64,000 bases of DNA from Flavobacterium commune (lineage in GTDB: Bacteria > Bacteroidota > Bacteroidia > Flavobacteriales > Flavobacteriaceae). Below the pieces are notes generated by a model. It was not told the origin of the DNA and ran no database searches. It saw nothing but the letters and a program-made list of their open reading frames with translations. Below, piece by piece: positions 26,809 to 37,520 of the stretch. Numbering within the stretch: position 1 is the stretch's first letter; each line of letters starts with the position of its first letter. The position numbers and the translations under genes were made by a program. Location of the stretch: positions 3,782,001-3,846,000 of the forward strand of contig NZ_CP017774.1 of the NCBI RefSeq assembly GCF_001857965.1, written 5' to 3'.

Positions 26809-28161
26809 TTACTCTTCCTGTTTATCTGTTTTTCTAATTGGATACCATTTGAACGGAGGTAACTGTTTTTTCCAACGCATGTATTCTTTGGTCATGGCAT
26901 CAGAAATTATTATTTCAGTGCCAAGTAAATCTTTAGTTTCAGAAATATCATTTTTCAAATTATACAATTGAGGCTGCTGATTTGGAAGAAAAACCATTTT
27001 AAAATCTCCTTTACGCATACATCCTCTATTGGTATTTACATACCAGAAAAGGGAACGATTATAATCCTTATCCGTAGGTGAATTAATCATTCTTATGAGA
27101 TTCCTACCTTCAAGCCTAGCGTAAACACTATCTTTCAATTTGGCTCCTGCGGCAGTTAAAAAGGTAGGTAAAAAATCAAGTGTGGTAACTGGTATTTCGA
27201 ATACAGTCCCCGGCTGTATTTTACCCTTCCAGCTCATAGCCATTGGCACTCGAATACCTCCTTCATACACATCACTTTTCATTCCACGCAATGGATAATT
27301 ATCAGCAAAACTATGTTCTACCTGTCCACCGTTATCATTCGTAAAAACAATAATAGTATTTTCTAATAAATTCAATTGTTCAAGTGCTCTATATATTTTA
27401 CCCACGTTTTCATCCATATTGTAAGTGAGAGCGGCATTTAATGCGCGGTTACGATTGTTTAATTCTTTAGTAAACCTCTCCAACAATTCCGGTTTAGCTT
27501 GCATAGGTGTATGCGGTGCATTGAATGACACATAAAGATAAAAGGGTTTATCCTTATTCGCTTTAATGAACTCTACCGATTTATCTCCAATTGCATCTGT
27601 CGTATATGGAATGGTTGAAGCATCCAGTTGATTCCCGTTTTCTTCAATAAACCGTTTTTTGGTTACATCATAAGCACTGCTACCCCAGAGAAATCCCCAG
27701 AAATAATCAAAACCTCTTTTATTGGGATGAAAAGGAGCAGACAATCCCAAATGCCATTTACCAACAATACCTGTAGTATATCCCAAAGGTTTTAGATAAT
27801 CACCAACTAATTTTTGTTTTGTTGGTAAACCAAGGCTATCAAGCGGAAGGTTATATTTTACCCCTTGAATAAAGTTTGTAGTGTGACCAAATTTTGCCTG
27901 ATACACTCCTGTAAGCAAACCTGCCCTCGATGGACTACAAACAGCACCCGTAACATATCCATTAGTAAATTTTACACCTTCCTTCGCTACACGATCAATG
28001 TTTGGAGTAGGTATTAATCGTGAAGATTGAAAACTAAAATCGGCATAACCAGCATCATCAGAAAGGATAAAGACAATATTAGGCTTTTGCTGCGCAAGGG
28101 AGCAATTAAAAATTAAGATACAACAGCTAATAAAAACTATATGAAATAATTTAGAACTCAT
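26809..28161 (-). CDS. exported sulfatase (S1 family)
   Basis: A 450-residue type I sulfatase with a signal peptide ending in CSLAQQ. The formylglycine site is C75 in CSPSRAGLLTG, and the metal-binding N-terminal DDAGYAD and FTNDNGG segments are present. After conversion of C75 to formylglycine it would release sulfate from a sugar in the periplasm. It is one of four sulfatases in the cluster, which fits a polymer with sulfate at several positions. Which position it attacks cannot be judged from the sequence. Confidence 0.93.
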   Translation of the reverse strand: MSSKLFHIVFISCCILIFNCSLAQQKPNIVFILSDDAGYADFSFQSSRLIPTPNIDRVAKEGVKFTNGYVTGAVCSPSRAGLLTGVYQAKFGHTTNFIQGVKYNLPLDSLGLPTKQKLVGDYLKPLGYTTGIVGKWHLGLSAPFHPNKRGFDYFWGFLWGSSAYDVTKKRFIEENGNQLDASTIPYTTDAIGDKSVEFIKANKDKPFYLYVSFNAPHTPMQAKPELLERFTKELNNRNRALNAALTYNMDENVGKIYRALEQLNLLENTIIVFTNDNGGQVEHSFADNYPLRGMKSDVYEGGIRVPMAMSWKGKIQPGTVFEIPVTTLDFLPTFLTAAGAKLKDSVYARLEGRNLIRMINSPTDKDYNRSLFWYVNTNRGCMRKGDFKMVFLPNQQPQLYNLKNDISETKDLLGTEIIISDAMTKEYMRWKKQLPPFKWYPIRKTDKQEE

Positions 28162-28286
28162 GATTATTTGTTTGGTTAATGGATTAATACTTTACTTACT
28201 ATACAAGAATATTATCTACACTAAAAGCATAAATAATAATTTAAAACTGTTAAAGCGATACTCTTTTTCTATATTCTATTGTACAA

Positions 28287-29396
28287 TTACTTGACATCTG
28301 CCACACATCTAAAACCAGTGTGTTGCAAACCAGTATCGGGTGATGACTTCATTCTTGCCGTAACGCGGTATCCTTTACAGTAAGAAGCATTACAAAGAAA
28401 CGATCCTCCTCTAACCACTTTTTTAGGAATAGTAGGCTCCATTGGGTCATGACTCTTTGAAGGTCCTTTGGGATTTTCTGAGACAGATTGTGTTAATTCT
28501 TTATAATACTCAGGCGTGTACCAATCACTACACCATTCCCAAACATTTCCTGCCATATCATACAAACCATAACCATTAGGCGAAAATGATTTTACAGGAG
28601 CTGCTACTGTAAATTTATCAACAGCAGTATTCAAATAGGGAAATTTTCCCTGCCAAATATTTGCCTTGGGTTTCGCTTTTTCGGGCTCTTCATTTCCCCA
28701 AAAATATTTTTTATCAATCAATCCTCCTCGAGCTGCAAACTCCCATTCAGCTTCGGTAGGTAATCTTTTGCCAGCCCATTTTGCATATGCATTTGCATCG
28801 TCCCATGAAATGTGTACTACAGGATAATTTTCTTTTCCATTAATAGTACTTTCAGGTCCGTGCGGATGTTTCCAGCTAGCCCCTTTAGTCCATGTCCACC
28901 ATTGGGATGCATCATTTAAATTAACTGCAGTAGTAGTAGGCGTAAAAACCAATGATGCCGCAACTAATAAACTTTCATCAGGTTTTGGAGTACCTGGAGG
29001 TAATTGTTTTTTTATTTCTTCCCAATTGGGTTTTATTTCAGCAGTTGTGATATAGCCTGTTGCCTTTACAAATTTCTCAAATTGGGCATTAGTTACTTCG
29101 GTAGCATCCATCCAAAAACTTTTGACAATAACCTTATGTTGAGGATACTCATCGGATCTTCCTTCTTTATCCGAAGCCCCCATCAGAAATTCACCTCCGG
29201 AAATCTTCACCATCCCTTCGTAAGAAACTTTTTTTGATTTATTAACTGTATCTGAAGTTTTTCCAACAGAAAAACGAGCTGGTAAAGAAGCTTCACAACT
29301 CATTGTTTCATTAATAGCTTTTTTATCATCCTGCTTATTTTTACAAGCAAAAAAGAAAAAAGATAATAATCCAAAAATGGCAACATTAGATTTCAT
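28287..29396 (-). CDS. exported formylglycine-generating enzyme-like lipoprotein
   Basis: A 369-residue SUMF1/FGE-fold protein with a lipoprotein signal (FFFFAC, C18). The fold runs from GGEFLMGASDKEG (about 50) to HTGFRC near the end. The two copper-binding active-site cysteines of true FGEs are both present as C335 and C340 (SFLCNASYCKGYR), with the family spacing. It should therefore be able to activate the neighbouring sulfatases, all of which are Cys-type. Its export would place sulfatase maturation outside the cytoplasm. It is the last gene of the susC operon. Confidence 0.85.
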   Translation of the reverse strand: MKSNVAIFGLLSFFFFACKNKQDDKKAINETMSCEASLPARFSVGKTSDTVNKSKKVSYEGMVKISGGEFLMGASDKEGRSDEYPQHKVIVKSFWMDATEVTNAQFEKFVKATGYITTAEIKPNWEEIKKQLPPGTPKPDESLLVAASLVFTPTTTAVNLNDASQWWTWTKGASWKHPHGPESTINGKENYPVVHISWDDANAYAKWAGKRLPTEAEWEFAARGGLIDKKYFWGNEEPEKAKPKANIWQGKFPYLNTAVDKFTVAAPVKSFSPNGYGLYDMAGNVWEWCSDWYTPEYYKELTQSVSENPKGPSKSHDPMEPTIPKKVVRGGSFLCNASYCKGYRVTARMKSSPDTGLQHTGFRCVADVK

Positions 29397-29412
29397 TAAC
29401 TATAATTGAATT

Positions 29413-30543
29413 TTATTTTAAAATTACCAACAATGGATTCTTTAATCCCTGAGAAAAATGATTGAGATACTCAAACCATTGCGCTGAATTTGTAATTTTC
29501 CCTGCCTTATCCCAAACAGCTCCTGCATAATAAACTATTGGCTCACTATTTTTTGCCTCGGTTAGAGCTAATAATTGATTATTTCCTACCAACATATTCT
29601 TGACTTCAGTAGTTAAAACAGCACCAACCCCAGTCGTACCATCATTACCATGAGTAGGTTCCCAATACCCTATAATTCCTTGTTGCTCATTTAACAAAAG
29701 TACTCCACTTTCAGGTCTTTTACTTATACCAACTGCAACTGGTAATACTTTACTATCCACATAAGTGTAACTATTTTCTATTCGATTCAGTTGTAAACCT
29801 GCATCTAATGAAATTATTCGAGTACATCTAACTTTGATACCAACTGCATCCCAAGTATCGTACTCCAATTGAAAAGTAGAACGTAAAGGACCATTATCCA
29901 GTAATTTCCATCGATTGTAATTTCCGGAATAACGCACAGTATCTTTAATATAAGGTGCCATACTGCCTGCTCCTAAAGTAAAACCGACTTTGTAGTAATC
30001 TAATCCATTCCCGTGATCAACATGATACTCTCCTACCTTGTAGCGTTCATTTATAACCATTTTATCCGTTCGCTTTACCCAAACATCTAAACCATAAGCA
30101 TCATCTCTTTTGCCTTCCAATGCTCTACCATAAGCTCTAAATGCAATACGGTCATTTTCCCAAGCAAAATCATCCAGTCTCTCAGGAACATAACGGGCAA
30201 AGGTTTTGGTTTGCAATACCATTGGTTTTCCTTTTTGTATAGATAGACCAACTGTTGTTTTGGCTTTGATACTTACTTGCACAAGTAAATTTTGAATTCC
30301 CGGAAGTCCTTTGTGTTCCAATTGATAGGGAATCTGCTTTTTAGTCTTAGCATTAATCACAACAAAATTTAACGTATCTATTTGAGGATAATGAGATAAG
30401 ATGGTTTCCCATTTGATTGCTATAACAACTTCGTTTCTTTCTAAATTCGAATTATTCTGTATTTCAATAATTCTTTTTGTTTGGGACAAAAGTAGTAATG
30501 GAAAAAAAAGAAATAATAAGCAAGCACTCTTAATGTATTTCAT
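29413..30543 (-). CDS. DUF4861-like exported protein
   Basis: A 376-residue exported protein with a signal peptide ending in LLLSQ. The all-beta sequence with YGRALEGKRDDAYGLDVWVKR and VGEYHVDHGNGLDYYKVG resembles the DUF4861 family, which is common in uronate-rich polysaccharide loci of Bacteroidota. The activity is not known; a lyase or hydrolase role on uronic-acid sugars is only inferred from the neighbours. It lies between the KduD-like gene and the FGE gene in the susC operon. Confidence 0.75.
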   Translation of the reverse strand: MKYIKSACLLFLFFPLLLLSQTKRIIEIQNNSNLERNEVVIAIKWETILSHYPQIDTLNFVVINAKTKKQIPYQLEHKGLPGIQNLLVQVSIKAKTTVGLSIQKGKPMVLQTKTFARYVPERLDDFAWENDRIAFRAYGRALEGKRDDAYGLDVWVKRTDKMVINERYKVGEYHVDHGNGLDYYKVGFTLGAGSMAPYIKDTVRYSGNYNRWKLLDNGPLRSTFQLEYDTWDAVGIKVRCTRIISLDAGLQLNRIENSYTYVDSKVLPVAVGISKRPESGVLLLNEQQGIIGYWEPTHGNDGTTGVGAVLTTEVKNMLVGNNQLLALTEAKNSEPIVYYAGAVWDKAGKITNSAQWFEYLNHFSQGLKNPLLVILK

Positions 30544-30630
30544 GATAGTATTTTAGATTTTGTTCTGATATTTATTTCCACTAACACTGCTTTTTGAAAC
30601 AGTATTAGTGGAAATAGCTTAAAATATTTA

Positions 30631-31413
30631 TTATTCATTAGAAGGTTTTCCAATGGTAGCAAGAATTCCTCCATCTACATAAAGGATGTGTCCGTTTACA
30701 AAATCACTCGCTTTTGAGCTTAAAAATATTGCCGCACCCTGTAAATCTTCTGGATCTCCCCATCTATTAGCAGGAGTTCTACTGATGATAAATTCATTAA
30801 ATGGATGTCCGTCAACTCTGATTGGAGCTGTTTGGCTGGTTGCAAAATAACCTGGACCAATACCATTAGTTTGAATATTAAATTTGGCCCATTCAGTTGC
30901 CATATTTTTAGTTAACATTTTCAAACCTCCTTTAGCTGCAGCGTAAGCACTTACAGAGTCTCTTCCTAATTCGCTCATCATTGAACAAATGTTAATGATT
31001 TTACCTCCTCCGCGTTGAATCATCCCTTTGGCAACATTTTTTGAAACAATAAAGGGACTTATTAAATCTACATTTATTACCGCAGCGAAATCCTTAACCT
31101 CCATTTCGATAATAGGAGTTCTTTTGATAATACCTGCATTATTAATTAAAATATCAATTGGAGCCACTTCAGATTCTATTTTACTGATGCTGGCAATTAC
31201 TGCTGCTTCATCAGTTACATCAAATACATATCCATAAGCTTCTATTCCTTCCGATTTGTATTCTGCGATAGCTTTGTCTATGTTTTCTTGCGAAAGATCG
31301 TTTACTACAATTTTTGCTCCGGCATATCCTAATCCTTTTGCCATAGCCATTCCTAAACCGTGAACTCCTCCTGTAATTAGTGCTGTTTTCCCTGTTAAAT
31401 CAAATAAATTCAT
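30631..31413 (-). CDS. KduD-like SDR (gluconate/2-dehydro-3-deoxygluconate 5-dehydrogenase)
   Basis: A 260-residue short-chain dehydrogenase with TGGVHGLG cofactor loop, catalytic Ser in ICSMMSELG, and YAAAKGG. It belongs to the KduD/IdnO group, which reduces the diketo uronate made from unsaturated glucuronate after GH88 action. An ATG two codons upstream (31419) is also possible; 31413 matches the start of the paralog at 56705-57487 (MNLF). It is cytoplasmic and connects the uronate half of the polymer to KDG metabolism. KdgK/KdgA-type enzymes are not in the window. Confidence 0.88.
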   Translation of the reverse strand: MNLFDLTGKTALITGGVHGLGMAMAKGLGYAGAKIVVNDLSQENIDKAIAEYKSEGIEAYGYVFDVTDEAAVIASISKIESEVAPIDILINNAGIIKRTPIIEMEVKDFAAVINVDLISPFIVSKNVAKGMIQRGGGKIINICSMMSELGRDSVSAYAAAKGGLKMLTKNMATEWAKFNIQTNGIGPGYFATSQTAPIRVDGHPFNEFIISRTPANRWGDPEDLQGAAIFLSSKASDFVNGHILYVDGGILATIGKPSNE

Positions 31414-31439
31414 TGTCATTTTTTTTATTAAATACTTAA

Positions 31440-32918
31440 TTATTCTAAAATAAAGCCATCTTTAGTTTTTTCAAGCCATTGCTTTAAAACGGGCTGTAAT
31501 TTTTTTACAATTGGTAAATCTGGTTTATAAATATTAGTCAATTCAAAAGGATCTGCTTTTAAATCATATAATACATATTCCCCTTTCTTTTTTTTCTTTA
31601 CAAACGAAAGTTTATAATCTTTAGTTCGGATTCCCCTAAAACCAGTATTCATATCAACATTGTCACTAATAATAGCACCTAAAATATATTGCTCGGTTGG
31701 CTTTTTCCCTTTACCGTTCAGATAATATTGAGCATAACTTTTACCATCTAAATTTTTAGGTATTTTATTTTTCAACCCCATAAGTTCTAATAGTGTTGGA
31801 TAAATATCAGGCAAACTTCCTAAAAAAGTACTGTCTTTTCTTGGAACAATATGGTTTTTCCAACGAACTATGAATGGTATTCTTAATGATTCCTCAAAGA
31901 TGTTATTTTTTGATATTTCCGAATGTTTACCTAAACAATTACCATGGTCAGCCATAATCACTACGATAGTATTGTCGTCTAATTTCATATCTTTAAGACC
32001 ATTCAAAATACGTCCAATTTGTTCATCAACTCCCGTAATATTTGCATAATAATAACGAATATCTTTTCGATAAGTATCTCCCATTTTTGTCCCTGCAGCA
32101 GGAATATTGGGATCTTTAATAAGGTCTTCTAATGGAACATCTTTATAAAGCTGATAATATTTTTCAGGAACTCTTTGGTATTCTGAATGGGGTGGATTCA
32201 TAGATACTACTAAAGAAAATGGCGCATCCGAATTTCTGATTTTACCTTCTTCATTTTTCATATATGCCAATGCTTTATCAGCTTCATGTATTGGTCCCCA
32301 TTCATTTACATATTTAAATTCATCTCTTTTATCATAGGTATCCCAATACATTGGTCTATCGTGCTCATCATAAGTTCCATAAGCATACCAATAATCAAAA
32401 CCGTGTCTTTTATCAGGTGAAGTCCATTCGTTCCATGCCACTGATCCTACATTATTAGATGTTGGCACATAAGGTTTATATGGTGAATCCAAATGCCATT
32501 TCCCAATATATCCATTAGAATATCCATTTTCTTTTAAAATATCAGACCAACATATAGCATTCTCCTGCAATTCAATTCCAAAAGGAGCAGATGCAGAATT
32601 TACATTACTGTAAACCTTATTTTTAATAGGATATTGACCAGTCATGAGCATAGCCCTGGCTGGCGAACAAACAGGATAATTACTGACCATCTGTTCCAAC
32701 ACTAAACTTTCCTTAACGTATTGATCTAAATAAGGAGTCATAACTGGCTCTCTCCCTTCAAAACCTACTGCTTGAGCTCTCCACTGATCAGCAAGAATAA
32801 TAAGTAAATTTGGTGCTTTTTTATATTTAACATTATTTTGAGCATCACAAGAAATTCCAAAAACTATTGAGAGTAAAAGGAAAAATTTTGTACAAATACT
32901 ATATCTTATATATTTCAT
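31440..32918 (-). CDS. exported sulfatase (S1 family, CSPAR variant)
   Basis: A 492-residue sulfatase beginning at the ATG at 32918, where a signal sequence starts (MKYIRYSICTKFFLLLSIVF); the open frame begins at 32939. The maturation site is C84 in VCSPARAML, with Ala in place of the usual Ser. VVIMADHGNCLG and GKWHLDSPYKP are typical active-site segments. GISC at the end of the signal may be a lipobox. It overlaps neither neighbour if the later start is used. The sulfate position attacked is unknown. Confidence 0.9.
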   Translation of the reverse strand: MKYIRYSICTKFFLLLSIVFGISCDAQNNVKYKKAPNLLIILADQWRAQAVGFEGREPVMTPYLDQYVKESLVLEQMVSNYPVCSPARAMLMTGQYPIKNKVYSNVNSASAPFGIELQENAICWSDILKENGYSNGYIGKWHLDSPYKPYVPTSNNVGSVAWNEWTSPDKRHGFDYWYAYGTYDEHDRPMYWDTYDKRDEFKYVNEWGPIHEADKALAYMKNEEGKIRNSDAPFSLVVSMNPPHSEYQRVPEKYYQLYKDVPLEDLIKDPNIPAAGTKMGDTYRKDIRYYYANITGVDEQIGRILNGLKDMKLDDNTIVVIMADHGNCLGKHSEISKNNIFEESLRIPFIVRWKNHIVPRKDSTFLGSLPDIYPTLLELMGLKNKIPKNLDGKSYAQYYLNGKGKKPTEQYILGAIISDNVDMNTGFRGIRTKDYKLSFVKKKKKGEYVLYDLKADPFELTNIYKPDLPIVKKLQPVLKQWLEKTKDGFILE

Positions 32919-32931
32919 AATTAGTTTTTTT

Positions 32932-34498
32932 TTATTCAAGTTCCTTAATCCATTTTGGTAACTTATCCAATCTTAATTTTAATTGAGCTAAATACAAAGA
33001 AGCAGGCTCTACAGCTTTTCCTATTGATTCTGATTGTCCTAGTTGATCCATTCTAAAAGTTGTTCCCTTACTGGTAAATCCAACAATAACAGGTTTAGGA
33101 ATTTTCCAATATTCATATACTTTAGATGATGGCCAAAACTCAAAATCTTTTACCGGTTCATTAGTTTGTTTATAATTCCATAGAACTAAACCTTGCATAT
33201 GATTAGGCATATTTTCTAATGCACCTCCTCCTCTATTTTTCATCAAACCGCCTTCAACACCATCTAATAATGTATTTCTTGGCTGGCTTGCGTGAGATTC
33301 AAAACAAGTTGTCGAAGGATAAGTACAATTTAAAATTACAGTATTCATTGATCCATGTGATGAACCAAAGGAATGCCATTGGGATGCTTCATCAACACAA
33401 TTCGCAATTAATACATTGGTAGAACCATTAGAAGTAATGGCTTCATGACCACTGTTGCCGTCAATTTTACAATTTAATACAGAAATATTAGCACTTTGTA
33501 AAACTATTGCTGCAACACTACAATCGGTTAAAACGACAATTTTTCATCCATGAATTTGTTGTTCTATTGATTCGCAACATCGTATAGCCACTATCATCTT
33601 GCCATGAACGATGATGAACAAATTTTTCTTTCCAATTGCCCACAAATGCAACATCCTCTATACCAATCTCTTCACTATTAGCAAATTTAGAAACTTCCCA
33701 TTTGTATTTTGGATCAATAGTATACGAAACAGGTGCTTTAAGAATGAGCTTATTGTTTTTAATACTTTTGATTTGATAATAAACCTTAACATCAATTCCT
33801 TTATTAACCAGATAACTCCATGTTGGTTCAACTTGTTGAGTCTTCAATTCCGCTACAATTAAATCTTTATTATTATCTAATAATTTTAAAACAATCCAAT
33901 CTCCTGACTCTAAACCTTCAATCGTATTTAACTCAATAGTACAATCTCCAACTGCTGCTGCTTTAGTAATAAATCCTATTTTTTTATCAGCACCTCCGCT
34001 AGTAAAAAGAAATAATGGTGGAACGGTCCACATTTTTGATGGATCTGCTGGCGGAAGTGTATTTTTCATATACAATTCAGTACCATTCAAACCAGAACCA
34101 CTTCCTCTAAAAATGATATTGCCTTTCTTTGATATAATAGAATTTGTTGCATCACTTTCTTCATTCACTAAAAATCTTCCTTTAGGGAAAAAAACAATTC
34201 CAGAACCATTTTTATTAGCCGCATCTATTGCTTTTTGTATGGCAATTTTATCTGAAATATCATCATTAGGCTTTGCTCCAAAAGTGGTGACATCAAAAAT
34301 CTTATAATTAGTAACATTGGGAATTTCTTTTTCTCCCTGATGATAACCTACATAAGAGAAATCAGGTAAAAGATTTCTATCTTTCTTATAATCTTCAAAT
34401 ATTTTAGATTTATCTTGAGCAAAAACATCTGTTAAAGCTAATAAATTCAGACAGACAATTAATATATTTTGAATAGGGCTTTTATTACAATTATACAT
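32932..34498 (-). pseudogene. frameshifted exported beta-helix protein (pectate_lyase_3/DUF4955-like)
   Basis: An exported protein of about 520 residues split in two frames. The first piece (33518-34498) has a signal peptide ending in DVFAQ and the TTFGAKPNDDISDKIAIQKAI start of pectate-lyase-3-type beta-helices. The frame breaks near 33528, where one extra base changes NCRFTDC to NCRFNRL-stop. The rest continues in another frame to 32932 (CTYPSTTCFESHASQP, KPVIVGFTSKG). It resembles the DUF4955 family, with moderate certainty. Activity on the glycosaminoglycan is possible but not shown. Confidence 0.75.
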
Positions 34499-34538
34499 TT
34501 TAATAGATTTTATTTAATTCATTAATGAATATTCTTTT

Positions 34539-35753
34539 CTACAAATACCAATCTTTGTAACGTAATAATGCTTCTAGGAAATAATAATCGGCATAAGTAA
34601 GAGGTACATCAATTTCACTTTTATGAGGAATTGATCCTACACTATGCTTCAAAAGAAAACCACCATTAGAACCTAATTGTGCTCGATATTTAGGACTAGA
34701 TAATGACTTTAAAATAATTTTAGCAACATCAACATAATTTTGTTTTTCTTTTCCTGAAGTATATTGTCCTAATTCCAGCAAGGCTGAGGCAAACACGGAT
34801 GCCGCTGATACATCTCTTAGCGCATCAGGGATTTTAGGGTCATCAAAATCCCAATACGGAATTTTATCGGCGGGTAAATTAGGATGGTTCAATATAAATT
34901 TTGCAATTCCTTGTGCCTGATTTAAGTAAACAGGATCTTTTGTAAAACGGTACATCATAGTATAACCGTAAAGTGCCCAACCTTGACCTCTACTCCATGA
35001 ACTAGAATCTGAATACCCTTGAGCGGTAACTTTTTTACGAACTTCTCCAGTATTTAAATCATAATCTAGTACATGGTAGCTACTATAATCAGGTCTAAAA
35101 TGATTTTTAATTGTGGTATTAGCATGATTTCTTGCTATATCGGCAAAACTTTTATCAGTACTATTTTGGCTTGCCCATTCCAGCATTTCAATATTCATCA
35201 TATTATCAATAATAACCGGACCTACAAATCCTTTTTGTCTCAAGCCTCCATCGGTAATTTCCCAAGATTGGATCACTTTGGCATTAGGACGGTATCTTGT
35301 TGCCAATGATTTAGCCGATTCCAGAATTACTTTTTTATACTCTTCATTTTTAGTTAATCGAAACGCATTCCCATAACTGCAAAACATCATAAAACCTAAA
35401 TCATGGTTTTTAGTGAAATACTTTACTGTATCTAAAATCGCTAATCTTTTTTTAGCATCTTCAAATACCCATGGTTTTTTAGTATATTCATAAATATATA
35501 GAAGCGTTCCCGGATAGAAACCACTACACCACCAGTACACATCAGAATTAATATGCTTGTTATTACTAAATGTTCTTGGCATTGAATCCAAAGGAGTCGC
35601 TTTCTCCAAATATTTATATTGCTTTGCTGCAAATACAAAATTATCCTGAATCATTTTTTTCATTACTGTCTTTTCTTTCTTATTAGCTTTTTGTGCAGAA
35701 ACTGACAAGCTATAAAAAGATAGCAGTAATAAAAGATATTTAAGTATTTTCAT
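34539..35753 (-). CDS. GH88 unsaturated glucuronyl hydrolase
   Basis: A 404-residue exported enzyme with signal peptide ending in LSVSAQ. The GH88 aspartates are D118 in NHDLGFMMF and D183 in IIDNMMNIEML; GYSDSSSWSRGQGWALYGY is characteristic. It hydrates the enol ether of delta-4,5 uronic acids and so removes them from the disaccharides released by PL8/PL6 lyases. It lies in the susC operon between susD and the beta-helix gene. A second GH88 stands at 58927-60125 outside the island. Confidence 0.92.
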   Translation of the reverse strand: MKILKYLLLLLSFYSLSVSAQKANKKEKTVMKKMIQDNFVFAAKQYKYLEKATPLDSMPRTFSNNKHINSDVYWWCSGFYPGTLLYIYEYTKKPWVFEDAKKRLAILDTVKYFTKNHDLGFMMFCSYGNAFRLTKNEEYKKVILESAKSLATRYRPNAKVIQSWEITDGGLRQKGFVGPVIIDNMMNIEMLEWASQNSTDKSFADIARNHANTTIKNHFRPDYSSYHVLDYDLNTGEVRKKVTAQGYSDSSSWSRGQGWALYGYTMMYRFTKDPVYLNQAQGIAKFILNHPNLPADKIPYWDFDDPKIPDALRDVSAASVFASALLELGQYTSGKEKQNYVDVAKIILKSLSSPKYRAQLGSNGGFLLKHSVGSIPHKSEIDVPLTYADYYFLEALLRYKDWYL

Positions 35754-35839
35754 AAGTTGTTATTTATTGTTTTTTTTAAAGAAATATAATATCACCATGA
35801 TTCATTATATACAATGAATCATGGCAATTTGATAATTTA

Positions 35840-37501
35840 TTAATTTAACCAAGGCTCACTTTGTGTTAATGCTTTATTTGACAATATTTCTACTGAAGGG
35901 ATAGGGAATAATACGTTTCTTGCAGTAACATTTCTCCCTCCTAAACCTCCATACTGTTGGTTTGCTGGAGTTGGGGCTGCACTCATTTCAGCACCTACAG
36001 CATTCATTGTGCTAACAAATTTATTCCAACGAATTAAATCAGAACGACGTGTACCCTCAAAACACAATTCACGCATACGTTCATCTTCAATAAATAGTTG
36101 AAAAGCACTTTTAGACGCTGCTGCCGTTGCTGTTGCTACATCAGATGTTGGATAAGCTAGTGTCAAATTAGTTTGTCCATATCCTCTACGACGTACTTTA
36201 TTAACTGCTTCAACAGCTTCTTCAGTTGGCCCATTTACTTGATTTTCAGCTTCCGCATACATTAAAAGAACATCCGCATATCTCAAAACAGGAAAATTAA
36301 TAGGAGTATGATTTTTATTTTTAGGTGTTAGAATTTCATACTCTCTTCTCCATTTTCCACAATCTCTACCATAAGCCATTGTTTTTGCAATAGCAGTTTT
36401 GGCTCCAGTATTATTATTAAAAGTATAAGTTGTTAAGACCCAATCACGACGTAAATCGCCAGTGCCATATTTATTAAATAATCGACCTGTACCTTTAATA
36501 AAACCATAACTATATCCTATTGTTGATTCAAAATTAACTCCAGTCATAGTAATTCCATTGGTGTTTCCCACACGACCAGTTTCAGTATAGGAGTCAGTAC
36601 GATTTCCTTTGAAATCAATTTCCCAAATACATTCTTTTACATCATAGATATCCTGTGCTTGGTTGATAAATATTTGACGGTATCCATTATTAGAGGTATT
36701 AGCTGTTATAGTTGGGTTAAAAGGTGCTAAAGCAGGATTAGTATCAAAACTAACATTCAAAGAATGTTCTCCTGAATCTATTACTTTTTTAGACCAAGCT
36801 AAAGCATCTGCATACTTTGAACTATCCATTAAAGGATAGCCAGCCATTTGCAAACAAACCCTAGCAAGAATACCCTGTACTGCTGTTTTAGAAATTCGAC
36901 TAGAGTATCCATAAGAGGTAACAGTTCCAACTTTTGCTTCAGCTTCTGTCATATCTTTTAATATTTGAGCATACACTTCAGCAATTGAAGATTTAGCAAT
37001 TTGAACCCCATTAGGACTAGTTGTAGGTGTAGTTTTTAAAGGTACTTCTCCAAATCTAGTTACTAGCATAAAGTAATAATAGCCTCTCAAAAATAAAGCT
37101 TCGCCTAAAATAACCTCACGTTTATTTTCATCCATCTTAGGAACATTTATATTTGCGATTAAATCATTAGCCCTATTTATTCCATTGTAGAGTTCACTCC
37201 ATAATCCAGCCACATCAGCTGCAGTAGGATCAAAATTATACACCTGTGTACCTGTTACTTGAGCAGAACGAGCATAATAACCTTCATCAGTACAAGCCTC
37301 TAAAGTTGTATACATTGCATTTCCATACAATTTATCTGAACCTAAAGGATCATACACTCCAGCTAGAGCCTGTGTTAATCCTTCTTCATCTGTATAATAT
37401 TGTTCTAAAGCAATTTTATTCTTTGGTTCGGTATTTAAAAAATCCTCGCATGAACTAGTGAAAATTGAGACCAGTAATAATCCTATATATATATTTTTCA
37501 T
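35840..37501 (-). CDS. susD: SusD/RagB-family outer-membrane lipoprotein
   Basis: A 553-residue surface glycan-binding partner of the SusC transporter. It starts at the ATG at 37501 (MKNIYIGLLLVSIFTSSC), giving a lipobox with C18; the frame opens at 37543 inside the susC tail. The typical C-terminal RagB segment is present (EDERMRELCFEGTRRSDLIRWNKF). It captures oligosaccharides and closes the SusC barrel (family knowledge). It is intact, unlike the susC gene in front of it. Confidence 0.93.
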   Translation of the reverse strand: MKNIYIGLLLVSIFTSSCEDFLNTEPKNKIALEQYYTDEEGLTQALAGVYDPLGSDKLYGNAMYTTLEACTDEGYYARSAQVTGTQVYNFDPTAADVAGLWSELYNGINRANDLIANINVPKMDENKREVILGEALFLRGYYYFMLVTRFGEVPLKTTPTTSPNGVQIAKSSIAEVYAQILKDMTEAEAKVGTVTSYGYSSRISKTAVQGILARVCLQMAGYPLMDSSKYADALAWSKKVIDSGEHSLNVSFDTNPALAPFNPTITANTSNNGYRQIFINQAQDIYDVKECIWEIDFKGNRTDSYTETGRVGNTNGITMTGVNFESTIGYSYGFIKGTGRLFNKYGTGDLRRDWVLTTYTFNNNTGAKTAIAKTMAYGRDCGKWRREYEILTPKNKNHTPINFPVLRYADVLLMYAEAENQVNGPTEEAVEAVNKVRRRGYGQTNLTLAYPTSDVATATAAASKSAFQLFIEDERMRELCFEGTRRSDLIRWNKFVSTMNAVGAEMSAAPTPANQQYGGLGGRNVTARNVLFPIPSVEILSNKALTQSEPWLN

Positions 37502-37520
37502 CTGAAAAGAATTAATGTTA

